DNA of 64,000 bases, taken from Chitinophaga tropicalis (lineage in GTDB: Bacteria > Bacteroidota > Bacteroidia > Chitinophagales > Chitinophagaceae). Positions 15,831 through 24,286 of this stretch are shown here, piece after piece. The stretch lies in NCBI RefSeq assembly GCF_009758205.1, contig NZ_WRXN01000010.1, positions 1 through 64,000 on the forward strand. Reading direction: 5' to 3'. Below the pieces are notes generated by a model. It was not told the origin of the DNA, ran no database searches, and saw nothing but the letters and a program-made list of their open reading frames with translations. A program made the translations under genes and the position numbers. Position 1 is the stretch's first letter. Every line of letters begins with the position of its first letter.

Positions 15831-16933
15831 AAAAGATGTATCTTAAGATGTACAAAATATACAGTTTCTTCTTTTGAAACCAGGAAGGAATATTTGGACG
15901 GATAGTATCTTTCCAGTCTTTTACCTGTATTCACTAACCCGATCCCCTCTCCCTTTCCTGAAATATCTCTGCTGTCGAAGCTGTTGCTGCAGCTGAACTC
16001 CAGTAAACCGTTCTTTATTGTTAACTGAACTTTAATAAAGGCATTCCGGACATCAGCACAAAATTTAAAGGCATTTTCGACTATGGGTATAAAAAGCAGC
16101 GGAGGTAAGTAGTACCCGGTTGTGTCTACTGAAAATCCGGTATCCACTTTTATGTGATTCAGCCTTATGGTTTCCAGCTCAATATAGTCTTTCAGCAGTT
16201 TTATTTCCTCTTCTGCGGTGGTTTTGTCGGTTGCAGCGCTACGAAGGCTGTAACGAAGATAGGCAGAAAGCCTTGCTACCATGTCAGCAGACAGTTCTTT
16301 CTTATCATGCAGGATCAGTGAATAGATATTATTGAGGGTGTTAAAAAGGAAGTGTGGATTTACCTGAAATTTTAAAAAGCTAAGCTCAAGCTGGACATTT
16401 TGTTTTGTCAGTTCTATGGTTTGAACCTGCTCTTTTGTATAAGCGATTATAATTGTAAGGAGTAAAGGAAGCGACAGGTTTAAAAACAACTGGTAAACGA
16501 TGCCCAGCGTGGCGATGCGTGTGAGCATGATGTTGCTGAAATCACCCTGGAGGTATTGATAATATTCAGGGCTGTTCTTTATCATCAGCTGTTTCCAGTG
16601 GCTGTCCTGCAACATCGTCATTTCAAAATAATAGTCGATGCAGCTATAAGTGAATATCCAGAGAATTAATGAGATGAAACCTGCCACATATTTCTTCTTT
16701 CTGAACAGTGGCATATAGACCAGGTATATGAGGCTGTAATAGGCAAAAGCGCTTGCAATGGTAGCATACAGGCTGACCAGTACAATTCCTTTTTCATATT
16801 TTGTAAAGGAATTTAAAGAGATCAGGCCTATATAACAGCGGGCAGCAAAAAACAATACCCAAAAGAGGATGTGGAAGAGGATCTTTCCATACCTGTGCTT
16901 ATAAATCTCAGCTATATATTGACGTATGTCCAT
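15827..16933 (-). CDS. LytS/YehU-type sensor histidine kinase
   Basis: From ATG 16933 (MDIRQYIAEIYK) the protein is 368 aa. Four N-terminal membrane segments (~15-160) lead to a His_kinase domain with the acceptor histidine in FQVNPHFLFNTLNNIYSL, and then a HATPase domain with N-box PIVENAFKFC and G-box GEGIGLVNTGKRLE. The order is that of LytS-like kinases that phosphorylate LytTR regulators. The longer frame from 17023 adds 30 residues lacking family features and was not used. The gene directly precedes its response regulator. Confidence 0.9.
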   Translation of the reverse strand: MDIRQYIAEIYKHRYGKILFHILFWVLFFAARCYIGLISLNSFTKYEKGIVLVSLYATIASAFAYYSLIYLVYMPLFRKKKYVAGFISLILWIFTYSCIDYYFEMTMLQDSHWKQLMIKNSPEYYQYLQGDFSNIMLTRIATLGIVYQLFLNLSLPLLLTIIIAYTKEQVQTIELTKQNVQLELSFLKFQVNPHFLFNTLNNIYSLILHDKKELSADMVARLSAYLRYSLRSAATDKTTAEEEIKLLKDYIELETIRLNHIKVDTGFSVDTTGYYLPPLLFIPIVENAFKFCADVRNAFIKVQLTIKNGLLEFSCSNSFDSRDISGKGEGIGLVNTGKRLERYYPSKYSFLVSKEETVYFVHLKIHLL

Positions 16934-17153
16934 ATCGCTAATTTGAATGATCCTGCTATAATAAACCAATATTTCCGACGAAGGAGTATTTTCCGGTAAT
17001 AAAAACCGGGGAAACAGCAACAAAGGCCTTTCTATGCTTTTATTGCTCCCTGTTGGATAAGAGGTCTTCCTCGTTGCCCATCTTTACCGATTGGCAGATC
17101 TTACTTTGACAGCAGCCTGTAGTTCCTTCATTTTGGCTTCAAAAATAGCGGTT

Positions 17154-17966
17154 ATGATCACTTCAGGAATCCGGTTTGTAAGACTGCCGGTTTTACTTCG
17201 TGTATTAATTTATCTTGGCGTTAATTACCTGCTTATCTTTCTTGTCCAGGTAATCACCGGTTTTCTGCATCTAAAAGGCGAGGTAGTATTCAATCCCATA
17301 CTAGGCGTTGCTTTACTGATCTTCACCAGGTTTATTCTTACTATTGAAGGTAAATCATTCAAAGATATAGGTTGTGTTACAGGCAACAGGCAGGACAATC
17401 TGTATCTTTTAAGCGGAACAATGGCCGGAGGGTTAATGCTTGTTATTTCAGCATTAAGCATGCAGCTGCTTACCGGGTTTCATTGGGTCAATAATCCAGG
17501 GTTCAGATGGTATGAGGTACTTACTTCCTTTGTAACGGTTTTCAGCTCTGTATTTGTACAGGAGCTGGCATTCCGGGGATATACATTCAGGCTCATGCTT
17601 GATAAATGGGGTGAATGGCCGGCACAGCTTGTGACAGCACTATTGTTTGGCTGCATGCACATCAATGAGGGAATGCATGTAAATGAAATACTGCTGGCAA
17701 TACTGAATACAGGAGCAGGCTCTTTATTATTTGGGTTGGCTGTTATTAAGACGAAACGGCTTCATCTGGCAGTGGGTATCCATTTTGGCTGGAATTATGC
17801 CCAGTATCTGCTTCCGAGGCATAGTTCCCAGAATGGTCATGGGATACTGCTGGTGGAAGCCGGGAATTTTGATATGAGCATTTTTTTGTGGATGGCGCCT
17901 TATCTGACATTGATGATAATTGCATTTTTTGTTCTCAGGTTTGGTATAAAAACAAGCAGGCAGTAA
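17154..17966 (+). CDS. CPBP-family intramembrane metalloprotease homologue
   Basis: From ATG 17154 (MITSGIRF) the 270-aa protein has about seven membrane segments. The CPBP motifs are VFVQELAFRGYTF (motif 1, normally EExxxR), LLFGCMHINEG (motif 2, FxxxH) and GIHFGWNYAQY (motif 3, HxxxN). The first glutamate of motif 1 is Gln here, while the second Glu, the Arg and both histidines remain. This may lower or change activity. Such proteins process prenylated or other membrane substrates or confer bacteriocin immunity. It diverges from the LytS/LytTR pair, sharing about 220 bp. Confidence 0.8.
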   Translation: MITSGIRFVRLPVLLRVLIYLGVNYLLIFLVQVITGFLHLKGEVVFNPILGVALLIFTRFILTIEGKSFKDIGCVTGNRQDNLYLLSGTMAGGLMLVISALSMQLLTGFHWVNNPGFRWYEVLTSFVTVFSSVFVQELAFRGYTFRLMLDKWGEWPAQLVTALLFGCMHINEGMHVNEILLAILNTGAGSLLFGLAVIKTKRLHLAVGIHFGWNYAQYLLPRHSSQNGHGILLVEAGNFDMSIFLWMAPYLTLMIIAFFVLRFGIKTSRQ

Positions 17967-18063
17967 GTTTAATAACATATTATGTGAAATAAATCTTACA
18001 ATCTTGTATTAAATTCTTAGCAAAATTGTTATTATTATACCTCATATTCCACAGTTTGAAACA

Positions 18064-20913
18064 ATGAGGCTACTTAATATATTTTCCATATTACTATTCA
18101 TCACATTTAAAGCTTTTTCCTCAACAATTCCCGTTAACCTTCGCTGTGATTTCAGGGCCGATCCCATTGGTATTGATGTATCTCAGCCTGTATTAAGCTG
18201 GACCATTAAAACCGATGCGGGGGAACGCGCTGTGCGTCAGACAGCCTATGAAGTGATGGTTGCCACATCCCGGGAACTATTAAGTGCCGGTAAGGGTGAT
18301 CTGTGGCATCCGGGTAAGGTACTATCGGATAAAATGGGGCAAATTGTATATACAGGGAAGGCTTTGCAAAGTAGTCAGCAATGTTGGTGGAAGGTGAGGA
18401 TATGGAATGAAAAAGGGGTGGTTTCTGACTGGAGCGAACCGGCACAATGGACGATGGGGGTATTAAGTGCGACAGACTGGAAGGCCCGCTGGATAAGTGC
18501 TACAGGGGCTGAAAAATATGCGCATAACTTTTCCACGTCACGTACTGATTTTTCGGGCAGTCGTCATTTACCTGAAACATGGGCTTTTATGCCACGGCCA
18601 GAGGATGCAAATTATTCCTCAATGCTGCTGCGTAAAGAGTTTATATCAGCGCCTAAGCTAAAGAGAGCATTGGTGCATGTTTCCGGCTTAGGGCATTATG
18701 AGCTGTTGATAAACGGGCGTAAAGTGGGAGATTATATTTTATCGCCCGGATGGACAGATTACCGTAAAACCGTTCTTTATGATTCGTATGACGTCACTTC
18801 CTATATACAGGAAGGAGGCAATGCCATCGGGCTTATTCTCAGCAATGGCATGTACAATATTATGCCTGATTCTGTGCGTTATGTAAAGTTCCTGAACTCT
18901 TACGGTCAGCTGAAAGCTATTGCCCAGATGCGCCTGGAATATGCTGATGGTTCTGTGAAAACTATCGGGACAGACAGCAGCTGGCAGGTATCGACGGGGC
19001 CGGTCACTTATATGAATCAATATGGTGGGGAAGATTTTGATGCCCGTCTCCTGCCTGGCGGGTGGGACAGTCCTTCTTTCAAAGCAGGTAAGCGCTGGGT
19101 ACAAGCTATAGAATGTAGTGGCGGACAACTGAAGGGCTTATCATGTGCTGGTGCGCCGGTGAAGGTAACCGATACGCTGCAGCCTGTAAAGGTTGCCCGG
19201 CTGAGGCCAGGTTTGCTGGTGTATGACCTGGGGCAAAACGTCTCGATAATGCCCATGCTTACTATTAAAGGCACACGGGGCTCTTATGTGCGTATTATTC
19301 CTTCTGAGCTGATAGCTTCTGATGGGACGGTGGACCGGCGTTCTGCCACGCAGGATGGTGTGCGGCCGGCATGGTGGCAATATACCAAAGCCAGCGATCA
19401 ACCTGAGTCCTGGCAGCCGCAGTTCTTCTACCAGGGAGGGCGTTATTTACAGGTGGAATTATATCCTGCACAGGGAGATACTGCTCTGCCTGTAGTGGAA
19501 AAGCTTAATGGAGCTGTAGTTCATGCCTCCGCAACGCCAATTGGTTCCTTTGTTTGTTCAAATGAGCTTTTCAACCGTATCTATACATTGGTCAGATGGG
19601 CGCAGTGCAGTAATATGATGAGTGTGTTCACTGATTGTCCCCATCGTGAGAAAATGCCATGGCTGGAGCAATATCATCTGAATGGCCCTTCATTACGTTA
19701 TAACTTTGACCTTCTTACCTTATTTGCCAAAGGCGAGAATGACATGTATGACAGTCAGCTTGATGACGGGTTTGTACCTAATATAGCTCCTGAATTCTTT
19801 TATGCCGGTAACGCTGATTACATGAGGAACGGCTTCCGTAATTCACCGGAATGGGGTAGTTCTTTCATTATCGTTCCATGGCAGCAATACCTGTTCTCCG
19901 GCGATGTGTCTCTTATACGCCGTTATTATGAGCCGATGAAGCGTTATCTGTCATTTCTTGATTCTTCGGCAAAGAACAACATCTTAAATATCGGGCTGGG
20001 TGACTGGTATGACATTGGTCCTAGGGAGCCCTGGGGCTCTCAGCTTACGCCTGTGGCCTTTACTGCCACAGCTATTTATTTTTACGATTATAAGATCATG
20101 GGGCGTATGGCAGAAATACTAGGTAAAACCAGTGAGGCAATCCGCTTCTCACAAAAGGCGGAAGCTATACGCCAGCTGTTCAATAAAGAGTTTTACAACC
20201 CGGCAACAGGGCGGTATTCAACCGGATCCAACACTACTATGGCTATGCCATTATCCCTGAATATTGCTGAGCCACGATACCGGAAAAGTATTATCGATAC
20301 GTTAGTAGCTGACATACGGAAACGTGGCAATTCATTCACCTCCGGCGATGTGGGGTATCGTTTTTTATTGAAAGCGCTGGCTATGGAAGGATATTCGGAC
20401 GTGATATTTGACATGAACAACCAGTCAGAACGCCCGGGGTATGGGTATCAATTAAAGCAGGGAGCTACTTCACTTACTGAGAAATGGGATGCCGGCGTAG
20501 GTAGTTTCGGTTCTCAGAACCACTTTATGTTAGGACAGATCAATGAATGGTTCTTTAATGATCTGGCAGGTATTGGTTTTGATGAAGAAGGGAATGGCGC
20601 GGGCTTTCGTAAGTCTGTTATTAAACCTGTGCCGGTTGGTGATCTTAGCTGGGTACGCGGTTCATATGAAACTGTAAGCGGTCTTATTTCTTCTGAATGG
20701 AAACGTAAGAATGATGTATTTACCCTTCATGTAACTATTCCCGCAAACACGACGGCAACTGTTTATATTCCGGCTGCGAGAGAGAAAGGTGTCAGAGAAA
20801 GCGGGAAACCTGCTGAAAAAGCGGCTGGTGTGAGGTTCCTGAAAATGGTGAATGGTAAAGCAGTGTATGAAGTTGGGTCGGGGAGTTATACGTTTGAATC
20901 TTCTTTAAAATAA
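18064..20913 (+). CDS. Secreted alpha-L-rhamnosidase, GH78
   Basis: The 949-aa protein has a signal peptide (FSILLFITFKAFSS). The GH78 layout is visible: an N-terminal fibronectin-like domain (LRCDFRADPIGIDVSQPVLS), the rhamnosidase N domain (~140-330, LLRKEFISAPKLKRALVHVS, INGRKVGDYILSPGWTDY), then the (alpha/alpha)6 barrel with TDCPHREKMPWLEQY (general acid region, ~535-549), GLGDWYDIGP and TSLTEKWDAG, plus a C-terminal beta domain (PVGDLSWVRGSYETVSG). It hydrolyses terminal alpha-L-rhamnose from plant polysaccharides or glycosides. There is no SusC/D pair beside it. A bidirectional terminator follows directly. Confidence 0.93.
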   Translation: MRLLNIFSILLFITFKAFSSTIPVNLRCDFRADPIGIDVSQPVLSWTIKTDAGERAVRQTAYEVMVATSRELLSAGKGDLWHPGKVLSDKMGQIVYTGKALQSSQQCWWKVRIWNEKGVVSDWSEPAQWTMGVLSATDWKARWISATGAEKYAHNFSTSRTDFSGSRHLPETWAFMPRPEDANYSSMLLRKEFISAPKLKRALVHVSGLGHYELLINGRKVGDYILSPGWTDYRKTVLYDSYDVTSYIQEGGNAIGLILSNGMYNIMPDSVRYVKFLNSYGQLKAIAQMRLEYADGSVKTIGTDSSWQVSTGPVTYMNQYGGEDFDARLLPGGWDSPSFKAGKRWVQAIECSGGQLKGLSCAGAPVKVTDTLQPVKVARLRPGLLVYDLGQNVSIMPMLTIKGTRGSYVRIIPSELIASDGTVDRRSATQDGVRPAWWQYTKASDQPESWQPQFFYQGGRYLQVELYPAQGDTALPVVEKLNGAVVHASATPIGSFVCSNELFNRIYTLVRWAQCSNMMSVFTDCPHREKMPWLEQYHLNGPSLRYNFDLLTLFAKGENDMYDSQLDDGFVPNIAPEFFYAGNADYMRNGFRNSPEWGSSFIIVPWQQYLFSGDVSLIRRYYEPMKRYLSFLDSSAKNNILNIGLGDWYDIGPREPWGSQLTPVAFTATAIYFYDYKIMGRMAEILGKTSEAIRFSQKAEAIRQLFNKEFYNPATGRYSTGSNTTMAMPLSLNIAEPRYRKSIIDTLVADIRKRGNSFTSGDVGYRFLLKALAMEGYSDVIFDMNNQSERPGYGYQLKQGATSLTEKWDAGVGSFGSQNHFMLGQINEWFFNDLAGIGFDEEGNGAGFRKSVIKPVPVGDLSWVRGSYETVSGLISSEWKRKNDVFTLHVTIPANTTATVYIPAAREKGVRESGKPAEKAAGVRFLKMVNGKAVYEVGSGSYTFESSLK

Positions 20914-20916
20914 GGG

Positions 20917-20947
20917 ATCAACCCTGTACTATTCATACAGGGTTGAT
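20917..20947. terminator. Bidirectional terminator
   Basis: ATCAACCCTGTA pairs perfectly with TACAGGGTTGAT across a seven-base loop between the convergent GH78 and dioxygenase genes. Confidence 0.75.
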
Positions 20948-20953
20948 TATAAT

Positions 20954-21850
20954 TTATGCTCCTATTAAAAAGCTTCTTTCGCTGAAAGCCGGGATACTTG
21001 GCTGGCCTTCGTAGAAGTATTTTATTTCGTCTTTACTATCGGTCAAACCCAGGCTGTATAATACAGGGACAAAATGATCTGGTGTGGGCGCCGCCAGTTT
21101 GCCCAGTTTGTGGCTGCTTTCATAATTGATGATGCTGTTGAAATCGCGGGTATCGATCTGTTGTTTTATCCAGGCGTCATAATCTGTTTCCCAGCCATAT
21201 GGCGTCATATCTCCGGTACGGAATTTCTGACCTGCCAGTTGCAGATTGTGGATGAGGGAACCGCTGCCTATGATCAGCACACCTTTATCCCTGAGGCTTT
21301 TGAGCTGCTTACCCAGTTCGTAATGATAAGATGGCGCTGCGTGGTAGTCCAGGCTCATCTGGAATACCGGTATATTGGCTTCAGGGAATAAATGCATCAG
21401 CATAGGCCATGCTCCGTGATCAAGTCCCCATTCTGTAGTTTCTTTAATGGAAGGTACTACCTGCGCTACTTCTTTTGCGATGTCAGGCGCTCCTTTGGCG
21501 TGATACTGCACTTTGTAATATTCTTCCGGGAAACCGTAATAATCGTAGATCTGCTTTTGTTCCGGTAATATATTCACGTAAGTTCCCCGTGTGCACCAGT
21601 GTGCAGAAACAACCAGGGCTGCCTTTACATCAAAGCTCTTCTGCAGTTCTTTACCAAGGTCATACAGGGATTTCCAGAAAGGGCGCTCCTCTTTGGAAAG
21701 AGGAATATCCATGGGGCTGCCGTGTGATGTAAACAATACCGGCATTCTGCGGCCCTGTACCGGCAATGTATCTGAAAATGCTTTCAGGCTGCTTAAAGTT
21801 CCCGCAGCAGTAATACCTAATATCTGCATAAACTCTTTCCTGTCCATCAT
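20954..21850 (-). CDS. 4,5-DOPA dioxygenase-like extradiol ring-cleavage enzyme (LigB/DODA family)
   Basis: The 298-aa protein has an N-terminal leader (MDRKEFMQILGITAAGTLSS) resembling a Tat or Sec export signal, though without a clear twin arginine. The rest follows the DODA/YgiD family: VLFTSHGSPMDIPL (metal His ~44), ALVVSAHWCTRGTYVN, GLDHGAWPMLMHLFPEANIP (metal His and catalytic His) and VLIIGSGSLIHNLQ. These enzymes use a metal ion to open catechol rings. The physiological substrate is unknown. A cluster of CTATACT-type repeats sits upstream and suggests repressor control. Confidence 0.85.
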   Translation of the reverse strand: MMDRKEFMQILGITAAGTLSSLKAFSDTLPVQGRRMPVLFTSHGSPMDIPLSKEERPFWKSLYDLGKELQKSFDVKAALVVSAHWCTRGTYVNILPEQKQIYDYYGFPEEYYKVQYHAKGAPDIAKEVAQVVPSIKETTEWGLDHGAWPMLMHLFPEANIPVFQMSLDYHAAPSYHYELGKQLKSLRDKGVLIIGSGSLIHNLQLAGQKFRTGDMTPYGWETDYDAWIKQQIDTRDFNSIINYESSHKLGKLAAPTPDHFVPVLYSLGLTDSKDEIKYFYEGQPSIPAFSERSFLIGA

Positions 21851-21940
21851 CTATACTAAACTTTGCTACAAAGGTAACTTCTTTGCTATACTTTAGTAAG
21901 TGCTATACTAAAGCATAGTACTTTACAATAGTATAGTATA
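21851..21940 (-). promoter_or_regulatory. Cluster of CTATACT half-sites upstream of the dioxygenase gene
   Basis: CTATACTAAA (21851), CTATACTTTA (21886), CTATACTAAA (21903) and the complementary AATAGTATAGTAT (21928 on) lie within 90 bp upstream of the start at 21850. Their arrangement in both orientations resembles a multi-site operator for a dimeric HxlR/MarR-type repressor. No cognate regulator is adjacent. Confidence 0.45.
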
Positions 21941-21953
21941 TTGATAATCAACT

Positions 21954-22310
21954 CTAATAGAAGAATTGTTCTGACATGATCCGGCCGTCTTTCACCTCAT
22001 ACATCATGATCTCTTCAATTTTTACCCGTCCGAAGCCCTCTACATCAGTATCCATAGTCCGGCCTACGGCAAAGTGATTACCGCCAATTACCGGATGGGT
22101 TGTATGTACGTTATGTACTTTTGTGATCTTCTTCACCCAGTCTTCTCCTTTTTTACGAACGGCGGCTTTGCCTTCTGCATATCCGAAATATGGAGAGCCG
22201 GGAGGGTCTATGCTCTTTACATTATCTGCAAAAAGTTCATCCTGGATCTCAAACCATTTTTCCTGTTGTGCAAGTTCATCAAATCTTGCTGCTACTTCCT
22301 GTATTGTCAT
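21954..22310 (-). CDS. SnoaL-like / NTF2-fold protein
   Basis: The 118-aa protein has the NTF2-like pattern of the SnoaL family: an N-terminal helix (MTIQEVAARFDELAQQEKWF), then DELFADNVKSIDPPGSP, a GKAAVRKKGEDW helix and beta strands (HPVIGGNHFAVGRTMDTDVE, IMMYEVKDGRIMSEQFF). It may be a small hydrolase, isomerase or ligand-binding protein; the role is unknown. It is transcribed away from the GlxA-like regulator at 23306, and the two were probably a divergent pair before the kinase cassette at 22365-23235 was inserted. Confidence 0.8.
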   Translation of the reverse strand: MTIQEVAARFDELAQQEKWFEIQDELFADNVKSIDPPGSPYFGYAEGKAAVRKKGEDWVKKITKVHNVHTTHPVIGGNHFAVGRTMDTDVEGFGRVKIEEIMMYEVKDGRIMSEQFFY

Positions 22311-22364
22311 AACTACCTTTTTAGTTTTGTTAAAATCAACATCCCAAAAGTAAAGCAGTTATAT

Positions 22365-22411
22365 AGTTGAAGTCAGTGGCGGAAATGACAAAAAGGAAGG
22401 CAATATTGCCA
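22365..22411. repeat. 47-bp direct repeat, left copy
   Basis: This 47-bp sequence starts AGTTGAAGTCAGTGGCGG and ends GGCAATATTGCCA. It is identical to 23236-23282. The right end contains the perfect palindrome GGCAATATTGCC. It lies 54 bp upstream of the SnoaL-like start. Confidence 0.95.
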
Positions 22412-22457
22412 ATAGTGAAGTAAAGTTCATTTCAATGTGGAAATAACTGCTGTGCTC

Positions 22458-23126
22458 TTAACTATTCAAAAAAGCTGTGTAAAAGACTGTATCAATAAAA
22501 AAAAGGGTATCAGAGTTCACAATTACATTTTCGTCATGAATATCTTCAAGAATTATCCCAAGTTCTTTATTGTAATAGTTATTTGTTGGGGCACCTCTTC
22601 TTAGACGGTTTTCGAAGCCATTATAAGAAAGCAATTTCTTTACGTCCGCCAAATCTACGGCACTGTCAGAAGTAACAAATGGCTGCCTCATTACTGAGTA
22701 AAGAACACCGTCAGTTTCAATAAATCCTAAGAAGATATAAGCAGTATTGGGAAATAGAAGATTATGTATTATTACGCTATTAAAAAATTCCAGCCAGGTT
22801 GCATAATAAACGCCATCATTTAATTTGATAACACTTTTATTTTCTGCATCGAAGTAGACCATCGCTTCTCCTCCTCTGGCTAGAAATTGAGATGAATCAG
22901 GAGGATTGGTTATCCAAAGACCGCTTCCGCGGGCGTATTCCTTTAAGAGTTTGGCCTGCTCTTCTTTGATGATTGCGTTATTTTCGAAATCTCTTTTAAC
23001 CGTTGTACTTGTGCGAAAGCTTGTGCATAGGAAATTTCTGACTGTTGTGCAATGATCTTCTGCCCCCTCAAGGATAGTTCCTTTAATGATATTTTCAAGT
23101 TTGCTTCGGGTATCATTGTTATTCAT
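22458..23126 (-). CDS. Putative polyvalent-protein-type kinase-fold protein
   Basis: The 222-aa protein resembles the kinase domain found in polyvalent proteins of mobile elements. FLARGGEAMVYFDAENKSVI (~82-101) looks like a glycine loop followed by the ATP-binding lysine in VIKL; VMRQPFV resembles a hinge; GIILEDIHDENVIVNSDTLF (~191-210) resembles the catalytic loop (D-x-H-x-x-N) and FFIDTVF the metal-binding Asp. Whether it phosphorylates protein or a small molecule is unknown. It is alone in its cassette. The methionine at 23126 starts a plausible soluble protein. Its AT-rich codon use and the flanking repeats suggest recent acquisition. Confidence 0.55.
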   Translation of the reverse strand: MNNNDTRSKLENIIKGTILEGAEDHCTTVRNFLCTSFRTSTTVKRDFENNAIIKEEQAKLLKEYARGSGLWITNPPDSSQFLARGGEAMVYFDAENKSVIKLNDGVYYATWLEFFNSVIIHNLLFPNTAYIFLGFIETDGVLYSVMRQPFVTSDSAVDLADVKKLLSYNGFENRLRRGAPTNNYYNKELGIILEDIHDENVIVNSDTLFFIDTVFYTAFLNS

Positions 23127-23235
23127 TTGTTGTAAAAATAGTAAAAACCACAGAAACCTTCGACAAGGCTGACTGAAAACTATCTAAAATGTTGATTATT
23201 AAAAAATTAAGAAGGAAAGAATTCCCTTTACCAAC

Positions 23236-23282
23236 AGTTGAAGTCAGTGGCGGAAATGACAAAAAGGAAGGCAATATTGCCA
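23236..23282. repeat. 47-bp direct repeat, right copy
   Basis: Identical over 47 bp to 22365-22411, ending 23 bp before the start codon of the GlxA-like regulator. It therefore probably includes that gene's promoter or operator, with the perfect palindrome GGCAATATTGCC at 23270-23281. Confidence 0.95.
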
Positions 23283-23305
23283 TATCTTTAGAATAAAAAT
23301 CCGCT

Positions 23306-24286
23306 ATGCGTATTGCCATTCTTGACTACCGGAATGCTGTTCCTACCTGTGTAACAGGCCCTGCGGACATATGGGGAGGGCTTAACCGGATGTATCCGTT
23401 GGTTACGGGGATGCAGTTAAAGGAGAGTATCGGGATAGATTTTATCAGTGTAATTGACGATAAGATTGTAAGAAGGTCATTGGGTGAAGACCGATTCCGG
23501 CAACTTGCTGCTAAGGATGAATTCCGGTTGATCATCATCCCGGCTATGAGATATGATAAGATCGATGAGGTGCTGAACCGGGAAAGACGACTGATAGAAT
23601 GGCTGAAGAAACAACGTAGCAAAGGGGCCGATCTGGCCAGTATCTGTATTGGCGCTTTCCTGCTGGCTGAGACAGGTTTATTGAATGGTAAGAAAGCTAC
23701 TACCAACTGGTTATTTGCAGAACAGTTCCGGCAACGATATCCATCTATAGAAGTACAGGATGATAAGATCATTGTAGATGAGGGGACGGTATGCTCCTGT
23801 GGAGGAGCTTTCAGTTTCACGTCTTTTATGATCTACCTGATAGAAAAAATGTTAGGTCACCAGGAAGCTGTTATGGCTTCAAAAATACTGATGATCAACG
23901 CGCATGATGACTCACAGCTGGCGTTCTCTGTTTTCCGCTTCCAGCATGATCATGCTGATGATTCCATTAAAAAAATACAACGCTTCATTGAAGCAAACTA
24001 CCCGGAAGTGATCAACCTGGAGAAGTTGGCGGCAGACCATCACATGAGCGTAAGGAATTTCATCCGCCGTTTCAGGCAGGCAACAGGTAATACACCATTA
24101 GAATACCTGCAGCGCGTACGTATAGAAGCGGCAAAAAAACTACTGGAAAATACCCGTGAGGGTATTGAGAACATAGCGCTGCAATGTGGTTATGAGGATA
24201 TCAGCTTTTTCCGGAAGATATTCCGCCGGCAGGTGCATATGACGCCGAAGGAATATCATCTGAAATATGGTAAACAATTAAGCTAA
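23306..24286 (+). CDS. GlxA-family transcriptional regulator (DJ-1/PfpI plus AraC HTH)
   Basis: The 326-aa protein has an N-terminal DJ-1/PfpI amidotransferase-like domain (~1-195), with the nucleophile-elbow region LASICIGAFLLAETGLLNGK followed by KATTNWLFAEQFRQRYPSIE. The C-terminal AraC domain (~220-320) has two helix-turn-helices: NLEKLAADHHMSVRNFIRRF and IENIALQCGYEDISFFRKIF, closing with MTPKEYHLKYG. It likely controls nearby genes in response to a small ligand. The palindrome GGCAATATTGCC just upstream may be its site. Its stop overlaps the stop of the convergent GH42 gene by 4 bp. Confidence 0.9.
   Translation: MRIAILDYRNAVPTCVTGPADIWGGLNRMYPLVTGMQLKESIGIDFISVIDDKIVRRSLGEDRFRQLAAKDEFRLIIIPAMRYDKIDEVLNRERRLIEWLKKQRSKGADLASICIGAFLLAETGLLNGKKATTNWLFAEQFRQRYPSIEVQDDKIIVDEGTVCSCGGAFSFTSFMIYLIEKMLGHQEAVMASKILMINAHDDSQLAFSVFRFQHDHADDSIKKIQRFIEANYPEVINLEKLAADHHMSVRNFIRRFRQATGNTPLEYLQRVRIEAAKKLLENTREGIENIALQCGYEDISFFRKIFRRQVHMTPKEYHLKYGKQLS

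Larger units (their letters stand above)
22365..23235. mobile_element. 871-bp inserted single-gene cassette bounded by 47-bp direct repeats
   Basis: One copy of the 47-bp repeat plus 824 unique bases containing the kinase-like gene form an 871-bp unit between the SnoaL-like and GlxA-like genes. Removing one unit rebuilds a continuous short divergent intergenic region. The unit looks more AT-rich than its neighbours. There is no transposase or integrase inside, and no terminal inverted repeats. Integration of a circular cassette by recombination at the 47-bp site, or capture by homologous exchange, are both possible. Confidence 0.5.

Noticed and set aside
22365-23282. Insertion sequence
   Set aside because: No transposase, no terminal inverted repeats, and 47-bp direct repeats are far longer than usual target-site duplications.
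23119-23319. 66-aa minus-strand gene through the right 47-bp repeat
   Set aside because: It overlaps the repeat and the start of the GlxA-like gene and reads as chance sequence.
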